Assembly: GCA_030263805.2 (NCBI GenBank)
Contig: CP136010.1
Location: 682,001 to 746,000 of the forward strand
Direction of reading: 5' to 3'
Source: Pseudomonas sp. FeN3W
GTDB taxonomy: Bacteria; Pseudomonadota; Gammaproteobacteria; Pseudomonadales; Pseudomonadaceae
Length of the DNA: 64,000 nt
The number at the start of each line of letters is the position of its first letter. Position 1 is the first letter of the stretch. The translations under genes were made by a program, and so were the position numbers. Of the stretch, positions 45,770 to 54,600 are shown in pieces. Under the pieces are notes generated by a model. That model was not told where the DNA came from and made no database searches. It saw only the letters and a program-made list of their open reading frames with translations.

Positions 45770-46972
45770 ATGCCCGATACAATCGAACTGCAGGATGTGG
45801 TGATCGTCGCTGGAGCACGCACCGCCATCGGCGATTTCGGTGGCAGTCTCTCGGCCTACAGCCCGGCCGAACTGGGCACCTTTGCCGGACGCGCCGCCAT
45901 CGAGCGCGCGGGGCTGGCGGCGGCGGAGATCGACCACTCCATCTTCGGCCATATCATTGCCACCAGTCCCCAAGACGCCTACCTGGCGCGGCACATCGCG
46001 CGAAACTGCGGTCTGCCCGACAGTTCCGCGGCGCTGAACGTGAACCGCCTGTGCGGCTCCTCGGTACAGTCGCTGATCTCGGCGGCCCAGATGATCCAGG
46101 CCGGGGCCAGCCGTATCGCCCTGGCCGGCGGCGCGGAAAGTATGAGCCAGGGCGCCTACCTGCTGCCGAAACTGCGCTTCGGCCAGCGCCTGGGCGATGC
46201 GTCGGCCCAGGACCTGACCGTCGGCATCCTCAGCGACCCTTTCGGCAGCGGCCATATGGGGATCACCGCCGAGAACGTCGCCGCACGCTACGGTTTCACC
46301 CGCGAACAGCTGGATCGATATGCCTGCGACAGCCACCGCAAGGCGGCGAACGCCATCGATGCCGGGCACCTGGCCAGCCAGATCGTCGCCGTGCCGGTTC
46401 GCCAGGGACGCGACAGCGTGGCCTTCAGCAGGGACGAGCACGTGCGCCCCGACGCGACGCTCGAGAGCCTGCAGAAACTGCGTGCCGCATTCAAGCCCGA
46501 TGGCCTGGTCACCGCCGGCAACGCCTCCGGCCTCAACGACGCCGCCGCCGCGCTGGTGCTGACCTCCCTGCAGGAAGCCCGGGCGCGCGGGTTGACGCCC
46601 AGGGCGCGCTTCGTCAGCTACGCCTTCGCCGGCGTGGAACCGCACCTGATGGGCCTGGGGCCGATCCCGGCGGTGCGACGGGCGCTGAAGCATGCAGGCC
46701 TGGACCTGGCCGACATCGACCTCATCGAGAGCAACGAAGCCTTTGCCGCCCAGGCCCTGGCGGTGGCACAGAGCCTGGAGTTCGATCCGGATAAGGTGAA
46801 CGTCAACGGCGGAGCCATCGCCCACGGGCACCCGGTGGGCGCCACGGGGTCGATCCTGACCTTGAAGGCGTTGTATGAACTGGAACGCCTCGACAGGCGC
46901 CGGGCGCTGATCACCCTGTGCATCGGCGGCGGCCAGGGTATCGCCCTGATTATCGAACGTCTCGTGCAGTGA
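45770..46972 (+). CDS. Acetyl-CoA acyltransferase (thiolase)
   Basis: 400 aa. The nucleophilic Cys is in NRLCGSSVQ near 92, SNEAFAAQ near 323, GHPVGATGS near 357 with His, and CIGGGQG near 385 with Cys. It cleaves 3-ketoacyl-CoAs. It lies 24 nt after the dehydrogenase gene. Confidence 0.92.
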   Translation: MPDTIELQDVVIVAGARTAIGDFGGSLSAYSPAELGTFAGRAAIERAGLAAAEIDHSIFGHIIATSPQDAYLARHIARNCGLPDSSAALNVNRLCGSSVQSLISAAQMIQAGASRIALAGGAESMSQGAYLLPKLRFGQRLGDASAQDLTVGILSDPFGSGHMGITAENVAARYGFTREQLDRYACDSHRKAANAIDAGHLASQIVAVPVRQGRDSVAFSRDEHVRPDATLESLQKLRAAFKPDGLVTAGNASGLNDAAAALVLTSLQEARARGLTPRARFVSYAFAGVEPHLMGLGPIPAVRRALKHAGLDLADIDLIESNEAFAAQALAVAQSLEFDPDKVNVNGGAIAHGHPVGATGSILTLKALYELERLDRRRALITLCIGGGQGIALIIERLVQ

Positions 46973-47074
46973 GCGATGAACAGCCGGCCGACGGAGCAAG
47001 CCATCCGCGCCGGCTGAATCAGGCCTGCATGCGAGCCAGAGCCTGACGCGACTGAATCGATCCACATCCGTGAC

Positions 47075-47082
47075 AACAACAA
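47075..47082 (+). promoter_or_regulatory. CA motif in the second acyl-CoA synthetase leader
   Basis: AACAACAA lies 17 nt before the ATG and just upstream of CGAGGTG. Confidence 0.55.
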
Positions 47083-47098
47083 TTATTCGAGGTGTGTT

Positions 47099-48679
47099 AT
47101 GAAACCGGCCACCGAAGCCCAACCGTCGATCGACCGGGTTACCCGCAACACCATCGGCGATGCCCTGCAACGCACCACCCAGCAACGCGGGACGCAAATC
47201 GCCCTGGAATACAGAGACCGCCGCTGGAGCTATCAGGCGCTGGACCAGGCGGTCAACCGCGTAGCCAATCATCTGCTGGCAGCGGGCCTGGACAAGGGCG
47301 ACCGGGTGGCGGCCTACGGCAAGAACTCCGACGCCTACCTGATCCTCTGGCTGGCCTGTACCCGTGCCGGCCTGATTCATGTTCCGGTCAACTTCTCGCT
47401 GACCGAACGCGAGCTGGCCTATGTGCTCGACCAGTCGGGCGCTCGCGCGCTGTTTGCCGACGACGGTCTGAATAGCCTCGTCGACCGCGTCTGCGACCCG
47501 CAGCAGTTGGCGTTTCGCGGCAGTCTGCACAGCGCTGACGCGGCTGCGAGCCGAAGCGACATTCTCGCCATCGCCAGCGGTTCCGGCTGCGCCCGGGCAC
47601 CAGAGGTGGCAGTGTCCGAGGACGATGTCGTGCAGTTCCTCTATACCTCCGGCACCACGTCCGACCCCAAGGGCGCGATGCATACTCATCGCTCGTTGAT
47701 GGCGGAGTATTTCAGCTGCCTGCTGCACCTGGAGATCAAGGCATCCGACCGCTGCCTGGCGGCGCTGCCCCTCTACCATTCGGCCCAGATGCACGTGTTC
47801 AGCATGCCAACGCTGCTGGCCGGTGCCTACAGCTGCCTGCTGGATACGCCGGCTCCCGAGGAGATTCTTCGGCTGCTGAAGGAAAAACGACTGAACAGCT
47901 TCTTTGCACCGCCCACGGTCTGGATCGCCCTACTGCGCCACGAACAGTTCGTCGAAGCCGAGCTGCAGCATCTGCAGAAGCTCTACTACGGTGCGTCTAT
48001 CATGCCCGAGCCAATCGCCCGGGAACTGAGCGAGCGGCTGCCGCTGTCGGGCCTCTACAACTGCTACGGGCAGAGCGAGATCGCCCCGCTGGCGGCCGTG
48101 CTCTCGCCCGAGGAACACAAGGAGCGCCCGGCCTCCTGCGGGCGGCCGGTGATCAACGTGGAAACGCGGATCATCGATCCGCTGACGGGCGAAGACTGCT
48201 CGCCAGGCGTGCCGGGCGAGCTGGTGCACCGCTCGCCGCAGTTGATGACCGGTTACTGGGACAAGCCGGACGAGACCGCGGAGGCCTTCGCCGGCGGCTG
48301 GTTCCACTCCGGAGACCTGGGCTATCACGACGAGCAGGGCTATATCTGGATCGTCGATCGCATCAAGGACATCGTGAATACCGGTGGTGTGCTGGTCGCC
48401 AGCCGTGATGTGGAAGAAGCGCTCTACAATCATCCGCACGTGGCCGAAGTGGCGGTGATCGGCGTGCCCGACGAGAGGTGGATCGAGGCGATCGTCGCGG
48501 TGGTGGTCCTGAAACAGAACGCCGCCGAGGACGCCGAGGCGCTGCTCCGCCATGCCCGTGCCAGCCTGGCCCCCTTCAAGGTGCCGAAACAGGTGCACTT
48601 CGTGCCGCAATTGCCGAAGAACTCCTCGGGCAAACTGCTCAAGCGAACCCTGCGCCAGCAGTTCGGCAACCCCATCTGA
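47099..48679 (+). CDS. AMP-dependent acyl-CoA synthetase
   Basis: 526 aa. Motifs: FLYTSGTTSDPKGAM near 180, YNCYGQSEIAPL near 320, GWFHSGDLGYHDEQGY near 400, RIKDIVNTGG near 421 and the catalytic Lys in KNSSGKLLKR near 512. It makes acyl-CoA from a free acid and ATP, probably the entry step for this operon. A 126-nt gap and its own CA motif suggest separate control within the operon. Confidence 0.92.
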   Translation: MKPATEAQPSIDRVTRNTIGDALQRTTQQRGTQIALEYRDRRWSYQALDQAVNRVANHLLAAGLDKGDRVAAYGKNSDAYLILWLACTRAGLIHVPVNFSLTERELAYVLDQSGARALFADDGLNSLVDRVCDPQQLAFRGSLHSADAAASRSDILAIASGSGCARAPEVAVSEDDVVQFLYTSGTTSDPKGAMHTHRSLMAEYFSCLLHLEIKASDRCLAALPLYHSAQMHVFSMPTLLAGAYSCLLDTPAPEEILRLLKEKRLNSFFAPPTVWIALLRHEQFVEAELQHLQKLYYGASIMPEPIARELSERLPLSGLYNCYGQSEIAPLAAVLSPEEHKERPASCGRPVINVETRIIDPLTGEDCSPGVPGELVHRSPQLMTGYWDKPDETAEAFAGGWFHSGDLGYHDEQGYIWIVDRIKDIVNTGGVLVASRDVEEALYNHPHVAEVAVIGVPDERWIEAIVAVVVLKQNAAEDAEALLRHARASLAPFKVPKQVHFVPQLPKNSSGKLLKRTLRQQFGNPI

Positions 48680-48734
48680 CTACCGTGCTTTCGAGAGCGC
48701 CGGTAACCGGCGCCGACGGAAAAAAGGAGGCAAC

Positions 48735-49499
48735 ATGCGCCCAGACGCCAGCATCCGCATCGAGGATGACGGGCGGGTACGGATCCTGAGCCTGGATCAT
48801 CCCGCGCGAAAGAATTCATTGAACTGCAGGCTGTACGACGCCCTGGCAGCGGTTCTGGACGTGGCCGCAGCGGACGACTCCGTGCGGGCACTGGTCATCA
48901 CCGGCGACGCGCGGATGTTCTGCAGCGGCAATGACCTGGAGGACTTCATCGAGCACCCGATCCGCGATGCCGGGCACCCGGCCTATCGCTTCATGCAACG
49001 CTTGAGCACCTACGACAAACCCGTGGTGGCAGCGGTGGAAGGGCATGCGATAGGCATCGGCTGCACCCTGCTGCTGCACTGCGATCTGGTGTATGCCGGG
49101 CAGAGCGCATTCTTCCAGTTGCCCTTCGTGGCGCTGGGAATCTGCCCTGAGTTCGGCTCGACCTTCCTCTTGCCGGCCCTGCTGGGACGCCAGCGAGCCG
49201 CTGAACTGCTGCTTCTGGGGGAGCGCTTCGACGCTGCGACGGCGGAGTCCCTGGGCCTGCTCAACGGACGGGTCGCCGACGGCGAAGCCTTGGAGCGGGC
49301 CCTGCAGGCCGCACGAAAACTGGCCGCGGCGCCGCCGCAAGCGCTGCAAGCCACCAAGCGTTTGCTGGGCAGAGAGCGGCACGCCGGCACGGAGCTCGCC
49401 ATGCAAGAAGAGCTCGATGCACTGGTCGCCGCCCTGCGGGGCGATGAGTTCGCTCGCGCGACCAGCGCATTCAAACAACAGCGGACGACCAGCCCCTAG
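48735..49499 (+). CDS. Enoyl-CoA hydratase/isomerase family protein
   Basis: 254 aa crotonase. FCSGNDLEDF near 61, GHAIGIGCTLLLHCDLVY near 98 and FVALGICPEFGSTFLLP near 128 mark the family. The first catalytic Glu of hydratases is not at the usual place, so isomerase or hydratase activity cannot be fixed. AAGGAGG gives a near-perfect ribosome site 6 nt upstream. The stop overlaps the convergent sstT stop in the sequence CTAG. Confidence 0.85.
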   Translation: MRPDASIRIEDDGRVRILSLDHPARKNSLNCRLYDALAAVLDVAAADDSVRALVITGDARMFCSGNDLEDFIEHPIRDAGHPAYRFMQRLSTYDKPVVAAVEGHAIGIGCTLLLHCDLVYAGQSAFFQLPFVALGICPEFGSTFLLPALLGRQRAAELLLLGERFDAATAESLGLLNGRVADGEALERALQAARKLAAAPPQALQATKRLLGRERHAGTELAMQEELDALVAALRGDEFARATSAFKQQRTTSP

Positions 49500-50734
49500 A
49501 CAGCCTCGTCTTCGGGCGAAGGGATATCGCCATGGGCGATACATGAAGCAGCGGTGAACAGCACATCGGTAGACGAGTTGAGCGCGGTTTCCGCCGAGTC
49601 CTGAACGACTCCGATGATGAAGCCGACGGCCACCACCTGCATCGCCAGGTCATTGGAGATGCCAAACAGGCTACAGGCCAGCGGAATGAGCAGCAGTGAA
49701 CCACCAGCCACCCCCGAGGCACCGCAGGCACATACCGCAGCCAGAAGGCTGAGCAGCACCGCCGTGGCGATATCCACCTCGATACCCAGGGTGTTGACCG
49801 CCGCCAGGGTAAGCACCGTGATGGTGATCGCTGCGCCGCCCATGTTGATCGTCGCCCCAAGCGGAATGGATACCGAGTAGGTGTCCTTGTGCAGCCCGAG
49901 CCGCTGGCAGAGCTGCATGTTCACCGGGATGTTCGCGGCAGAACTACGCGTGAAGAACGCCGTGATACCGCTTTCGCGCAGGCAGGCGAACACCAGCGGA
50001 TACGGGTTGCGGCGAATCTGCCAGAACACGATCAGCGGATTCATAACCAATGCCATGAACAGCATCGCGCCGACCAGCACCAGCAACAACCGCATGTAGC
50101 CCAGCAGCACGTCGAAGCCCGATTCGGCCAGAGTACCGGCTACCAGGCCGAATACCCCCAGCGGGGCGAAGCGGATGACCACCTTGACGATCAAGGTGAC
50201 GCCATCGGACAGGTCACTGATCAGATGCCGGGTGCTCTCCTGCGCATGACGGAAGGCGAAGCCAAGTCCGATAGCCCAGGCCAGGATGCCGATGAAGTTA
50301 CCCTCGAGCAGCGCCCGCACCGGGTTAGCCGTGATATTGAACAGCAGCGTCTGCAACACAGCACCCACGCCCGATGGCGGCGTTACATCCGCTGCACCAC
50401 TGACCAGCGTGAGCGTGGTTGGAAAGATGAAGCTCGCCAGCACAGCAACGACTGCTGCGCTTAGCGTGCCGAGCGCGTACAGCAAGATGATGGGGCGGAT
50501 ATGCGTCGGCTGGCCGCGCTTGTGGTTGGCCAGTGACGAGGTCACCAACACGAACACCAGAATCGGTGCCACCGCTTTGAGCGCCTGCACGAACAGGTCA
50601 CCGAGAAGAGCTACGGATTTGGCTGCGCCAGGCAGCAGTAGCGCAAGCAAGGCGCCGGCGACAAGACCTACGACGATCTGGGCAACGAGGCTGGTACGGC
50701 TGATGAAGCGAATGAATCGAGGCATATCGGACAT
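49496..50734 (-). CDS. sstT: Serine/threonine:Na+ symporter
   Basis: 412 aa, a dicarboxylate/amino acid:cation symporter. About eight helices and two re-entrant loops are seen. SSAANIPVNMQLC near 285 and the glycine-rich GGAAITITVLTLAAVNTLG near 315 match SstT. It imports serine and threonine with sodium. ATG at 50734 begins the conserved MSDMPRF region; the longer frame is not supported. Confidence 0.92.
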   Translation of the reverse strand: MSDMPRFIRFISRTSLVAQIVVGLVAGALLALLLPGAAKSVALLGDLFVQALKAVAPILVFVLVTSSLANHKRGQPTHIRPIILLYALGTLSAAVVAVLASFIFPTTLTLVSGAADVTPPSGVGAVLQTLLFNITANPVRALLEGNFIGILAWAIGLGFAFRHAQESTRHLISDLSDGVTLIVKVVIRFAPLGVFGLVAGTLAESGFDVLLGYMRLLLVLVGAMLFMALVMNPLIVFWQIRRNPYPLVFACLRESGITAFFTRSSAANIPVNMQLCQRLGLHKDTYSVSIPLGATINMGGAAITITVLTLAAVNTLGIEVDIATAVLLSLLAAVCACGASGVAGGSLLLIPLACSLFGISNDLAMQVVAVGFIIGVVQDSAETALNSSTDVLFTAASCIAHGDIPSPEDEAV

Positions 50735-50913
50735 GGGCGCATCTCGCAGCTCGGCAGGTACGGCCCCGAAACAGCCCGTGCCTGCCATGGAAAAACGCCG
50801 GATGGTACGCCGCTCTTCCACCCATGCCCAGCGTTGTGCTGTCACGGGGCACGGAAGGCGACGGATCAATGCTCGCAAATAGCGAAAGGTGCCATTGCGG
50901 CGCCTAGCGCATG

Positions 50914-52539
50914 TCAGACCTGAAAGCGCGCTACCAGGCCGTTCAGGTCGATGGCCAAGCGCGCCAATTCCTGGCTTGCCGCGCTGGTCTGATTGGCACC
51001 TGCCGAGGACTGCAGCGACAGGTCACGGATGTTGACCAGATTGCGATCCACTTCCCGTGCGACCTGAGCCTGTTCTTCGGAGGCGCTGGCGATCACCAGG
51101 TTGCGCTCGCTGATCTGGCTGATCGCCGAGGTGATGCCATCGAGGGCTTCACCGGCCGCCCGGGCCATTTCCAACGTAGTACGGGCGCGCTCGTTGCTCG
51201 ACTGCATCGCATGCACGGCCTTGTCAGTCCCCTGATGCACGCTGCCAATCATCTGTTCGATCTCTCCAGTGGACTGCTGGGTACGATGCGCCAGGGCACG
51301 CACTTCATCGGCAACAACCGCGAAGCCGCGGCCGGCGTCGCCAGCCCGAGCCGCCTCGATCGCGGCATTCAGCGCGAGCAGATTGGTCTGTTCGGCAATC
51401 GAGCGGATCACTTCCAGCACCTTGCTGATGTCCCGCACCTGACTGGCAAGATGCTCCACTTCGCCGGCGGTATTGGTCACGTCGTTTGCCAGCAGGTTGA
51501 TGGACTCGACTGTCTGCATCACCTGCTTGCGTCCGCGCTGTGCGGTGTCATTGGAGTCCTGGGAGGCCTCGGAGGTGGCCACCGCATTGCGCGCCACCTC
51601 GTCTACGGCTGCGGTCATCTCGTTCACAGCGGCAGCCGCTTGTTCGATTTCGTGGTTCTGCTGGTGCAGGCCGCGGGTAGAGTCCTCAGTCACCGCGTTG
51701 AGCTCCTCGGCCGCCGAGGCAAGCTGATTGGACGATTCGGCGATGCCGTGAATGGTCCCGCGCAGATTGGCTTGCATGGCTTTAAGCGATGTCAACAGAC
51801 GGGCCGGCTCGTCCTTGCCCTCGACAGCGAATTCGCCGGTCAGATCACCACCCGCGATACGCTCGGCGACCAAAACAGCAGTTCCCAACGGGCCCACGAC
51901 GCTGCGGGTGAACACCCAGGCCAGCGCTACAGTGATGGCGGCAGCGAACACCAGCGTCGCAACCACCCAGCTGAACGCCGTGTCGTATTGTGCGGACGCG
52001 CGATTCGCCGCCCGCCCAGCTTCCTCGCTATTAATGGCTAAAAGATCGTTCAACGACGCGGTCACGTTATCCGCGTGCTCGTTGATTTCGCCGTTGATTG
52101 TTGTCACGGCCTGGACGCGCTCACCGCGGACCATATGCTCCATGACACGTTGCTGCAGCAGCAGATATTGGTCGAAGCTCTGCTTGAAGCGTTCATACGC
52201 TACACGTTCGTCAGCCGTGGTTACTAGCTTGGCATAATCGGCATCGCGTTGAGCCACTTCGCTGCGCAACTGAGTCAAGCGCTGAGCGGTCTCCTGCAGC
52301 ATCTGCGATTCTTCAGCCAGTGCCAGTCGCAGGGTGTTAGCCCGAATGCGCATGACCGTGACGTTCAGCTCACTGAGCGCCATGATGCTGGGTAGCCAGT
52401 TTCTATCGACTTCCCTGCTCTCCTCGCGCATGTTGATCATCTGGTTCAGTGCGAACAGGCCGAGGAAAAGAACGAGCGTACCAATCAGGCCGAAACCCAG
52501 AGTTGAACGTTTACCAATAGTGAGCGAGCGAATCGACAT
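50914..52539 (-). CDS. Methyl-accepting chemotaxis protein
   Basis: 541 aa. A helix at 12-32, a four-helix-bundle periplasmic sensor domain (4HB_MCP) to about 190, a second helix (190-212), HAMP to about 265, and the signalling hairpin with EQTNLLALNAAIEAARAGDA near 388. The C-terminus lacks a CheR/CheB pentapeptide. The ligand is unknown. GAAGG lies 7 nt before the ATG, with a sigma-28 promoter further upstream. Confidence 0.95.
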   Translation of the reverse strand: MSIRSLTIGKRSTLGFGLIGTLVLFLGLFALNQMINMREESREVDRNWLPSIMALSELNVTVMRIRANTLRLALAEESQMLQETAQRLTQLRSEVAQRDADYAKLVTTADERVAYERFKQSFDQYLLLQQRVMEHMVRGERVQAVTTINGEINEHADNVTASLNDLLAINSEEAGRAANRASAQYDTAFSWVVATLVFAAAITVALAWVFTRSVVGPLGTAVLVAERIAGGDLTGEFAVEGKDEPARLLTSLKAMQANLRGTIHGIAESSNQLASAAEELNAVTEDSTRGLHQQNHEIEQAAAAVNEMTAAVDEVARNAVATSEASQDSNDTAQRGRKQVMQTVESINLLANDVTNTAGEVEHLASQVRDISKVLEVIRSIAEQTNLLALNAAIEAARAGDAGRGFAVVADEVRALAHRTQQSTGEIEQMIGSVHQGTDKAVHAMQSSNERARTTLEMARAAGEALDGITSAISQISERNLVIASASEEQAQVAREVDRNLVNIRDLSLQSSAGANQTSAASQELARLAIDLNGLVARFQV

Positions 52540-52594
52540 GGGACTACCTTCTCCATGAAAAACGGAACAGCGTCACAAACCGTGACTTGCTTCG

Positions 52595-52621
52595 TTATCG
52601 GAAGGCCTGACAACCACTTGA
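52595..52621 (-). promoter_or_regulatory. Sigma-28 (FliA) promoter of the chemoreceptor gene
   Basis: The minus strand reads TCAAGTGG-N11-TCCGATAA, which matches the FliA consensus with exact spacing. It sits about 56-82 nt before the ATG. An insertion sequence begins 20 bp upstream and leaves it intact. Confidence 0.75.
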
Positions 52622-52632
52622 ACATTGACGCC

Positions 52633-52640
52633 AATTTTTT
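52633..52640. repeat. Left target-site duplication of the ISL3 element
   Basis: AATTTTTT, identical to the 8 bp at the right end of the element. Confidence 0.9.
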
Positions 52641-53948
52641 GGTTCATCGCGGATAAGCGTGAAAGCGAAGAGAGACGGCGGTAAGAAGGGCTAAGGTGGT
52701 GTTCGCCAAAACATCCCTGACCCAACCACCGCCGTCGCCATGGATGCTAGTTTGCTCACCCTTTTCTGGGAAGGCTTCGAGCTGGATAGCTACGAGCTTC
52801 TCGGTACCCATAGCCTGCTGATCAGGCTCAAGCCTGATCCCTCAAGGCTGCCTTGTTGCAGCGGTTGCGGGCAGTCCACATTTCGCCTTCATGACACCAG
52901 TTGTCGCCGGGTTCGCGAGCGCGATCTGCTGCAATACCGCGTCTGGCTGGAGGTTCCTGTTCGCCGGGTTCGTTGTCCTGCATGCGGTCCTCGGCGCGAA
53001 CAGATCGATTGGCTAGCCGGTCGCCAGCCGCTTACTCGTGCGATGGTCGGCTGGGTGGAAACCTTGGTTCGTCTGCTGCCGATCAAGCATGTAGCCGATC
53101 TGGTGGGGCTTCATTGGCACACGGTCAAAGCCATCGACCTTGGCCGTCTCCACCGGGACATTGCAGCGCCGGACCTGAGCCGAGTCCGCCGCCTGATCAT
53201 GGACGAGTTCGCCCTGTACAAGGGGCATCGCTATGCCACCGTGGCGATCTGTGCCGATACCCAGCAAGTGCTGTGGATTGGTGAGGGCCGCAGCCGCGAG
53301 GCCGTGCGCCCCTTCTTCGAGTGGATGGGTAAACAAGCCTGTGCTCGGATCGAGGCGGTTGCGATGGACATGAACACGGCGATGGACCTGGAAGTCCAGG
53401 CGCACTGCCCCAACGCTCGAGTGGTCTACGACCTGTTTCACGTAGTGGCCAAGTTTGGCCGAGAGGTCGTTGATCGGGTTCGAGTCGATCAGGCAAATCG
53501 ACTGAAGGCTGACCCTGCCGGTCGGCGGGCGATCAAGCGCTCGCGCTGGTTATTGCTGCGTAACAGGCAGAATCTCGATAAGCCCCAGACACTCAAACTC
53601 GATGAGCTGCTGGCAGCCAACACGCCGCTGATGACGGCTTACCTGCTCAAGACCCAACTGAAGGAACTCTGGTATGCACCGAGCGAGCATGAAGCGCGGC
53701 GCCGGTGGAGCGAGTGGTTCAGACTCGCTCAGGAAAGTGGCCTGCAACCTCTTCAGGCCTTTGCCAGGCGGTTGAAGGCCTACGTCGAAGGCATCGTGTC
53801 CAGCGCGCGGTTCCGACTCAACACCAGCGTGCTCGAGGGGATGAACAACCGCATCAAGGTCATCAAGCGAATGGCGTACGGTTACCGGGATAACGCCTAC
53901 TTTTTCCTCAAGATCAAAGCGGCGTTTCCCGGCAAGGTGCGATGAACC
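52641..53948 (+). mobile_element. Intact ISL3-family insertion sequence, 1308 bp
   Basis: The terminal inverted repeats start GGTTCATCGC on the left (52641-52650) and end GCGATGAACC on the right (53939-53948). Perfect 8-bp duplications of AATTTTTT flank it, typical of ISL3. It carries a single transposase gene in the plus direction. The perfect duplications point to recent insertion. The target was AT-rich, upstream of the chemoreceptor promoter. Confidence 0.93.
52740..53945 (+). CDS. tnpA: ISL3-family transposase
   Basis: 401 aa, full length and uninterrupted. An N-terminal zinc-finger pattern has Cys pairs in CSGCG and CPACG. A helix-turn-helix follows (HVADLVGLHWHTVKAID). The DDE catalytic core shows MDEFALYKGHRYATV with the first Asp near 152, VAMDMN near 208 with the second, and the Glu in LEGMNNRIK near 378. 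It ends 3 nt before the right terminus. Confidence 0.95.
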   Translation: MDASLLTLFWEGFELDSYELLGTHSLLIRLKPDPSRLPCCSGCGQSTFRLHDTSCRRVRERDLLQYRVWLEVPVRRVRCPACGPRREQIDWLAGRQPLTRAMVGWVETLVRLLPIKHVADLVGLHWHTVKAIDLGRLHRDIAAPDLSRVRRLIMDEFALYKGHRYATVAICADTQQVLWIGEGRSREAVRPFFEWMGKQACARIEAVAMDMNTAMDLEVQAHCPNARVVYDLFHVVAKFGREVVDRVRVDQANRLKADPAGRRAIKRSRWLLLRNRQNLDKPQTLKLDELLAANTPLMTAYLLKTQLKELWYAPSEHEARRRWSEWFRLAQESGLQPLQAFARRLKAYVEGIVSSARFRLNTSVLEGMNNRIKVIKRMAYGYRDNAYFFLKIKAAFPGKVR

Positions 53949-53956
53949 AATTTTTT
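53949..53956. repeat. Right target-site duplication of the ISL3 element
   Basis: AATTTTTT, identical to 52633-52640. Confidence 0.9.
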
Positions 53957-53980
53957 GCCTATTCCGCCCTCCTCACCGAC

Positions 53981-54072
53981 TAACGGTTCGAATGGCCATC
54001 ACCACCTCACAAGATGGCCATCACCCTAACGGTTCGAATGGCCATCACCACCTCACAAGATGGCCATCACCG
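53981..54072. repeat. 46-bp tandem duplication
   Basis: Two 46-bp copies, at 53981-54026 and 54027-54072, differ only at the last base. Each contains ATGGCCATCACC twice, so that 12-mer occurs four times. The second copy reaches into the 3' end of the DUF3859 gene (stop at 54067). Confidence 0.9.
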
Positions 54073-54534
54073 CACGTCAAACATCTGTTCGGCCAACTTG
54101 CGGTCTCCCTGGAACACCATCAGATGCCATCGACCAGCCACAACCTCATGAGGTTCGGTAAATTCGAATGCCATTACCTCCGTTTCAGCACCCGGCATTA
54201 GCGCTTGCACGACCTCGAACTTGTCATGTCGCTTGCCATCGGGCGTCACCACGCCTGGCGTCAGGTACAGCAAGGTCAGCGGCGTATCGGCTTCGCGCTT
54301 GCCAGCAAGGCGATAGCGCAGGCCGAATTTGCTTCCGAGTCGCGCCGGCACCTCAGTCGCCTGGCGAATGGGCTGATCACGACGAGTCAATACCCGCTCG
54401 CCTGGCTCGAAATCCTCTTTGACGGTTTCGAACACGCCGTACTCCACGGCACCCACGACCTCGACCTGCGCCAGCGCTGCGGGCGAATTCACACCCAGTG
54501 CCATGGCGACGAACGCCCAACGAGTGAACGACAT
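54067..54534 (-). CDS. DUF3859 periplasmic protein
   Basis: 155 aa. A signal peptide (residues 1-22, ALA-Q cut) is followed by a beta-sandwich-like domain with FGLRYRLAGKREADTPL and FTEPHEVVAGRWHLMVFQGDRKLAEQMF, as in DUF3859 proteins. The function is unknown. AAGGAG precedes the ATG. The last 2 codons lie inside the 46-bp tandem repeat. Confidence 0.85.
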   Translation of the reverse strand: MSFTRWAFVAMALGVNSPAALAQVEVVGAVEYGVFETVKEDFEPGERVLTRRDQPIRQATEVPARLGSKFGLRYRLAGKREADTPLTLLYLTPGVVTPDGKRHDKFEVVQALMPGAETEVMAFEFTEPHEVVAGRWHLMVFQGDRKLAEQMFDVR

Positions 54535-54600
54535 GGAACCTGCTCCTTCCTGTTTGCGAAGCAGGCAGGTTATGACGCACCGATTACAACCTCATGACGC

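Noticed and set aside
44516..47794. 1092-codon minus-strand open frame opposite the acyl-CoA dehydrogenase, thiolase and ligase genes
   Set aside because: All three plus-strand genes have clear family motifs. The antisense frame is repetitive in Gly/Ala/His/Gln and matches no family.
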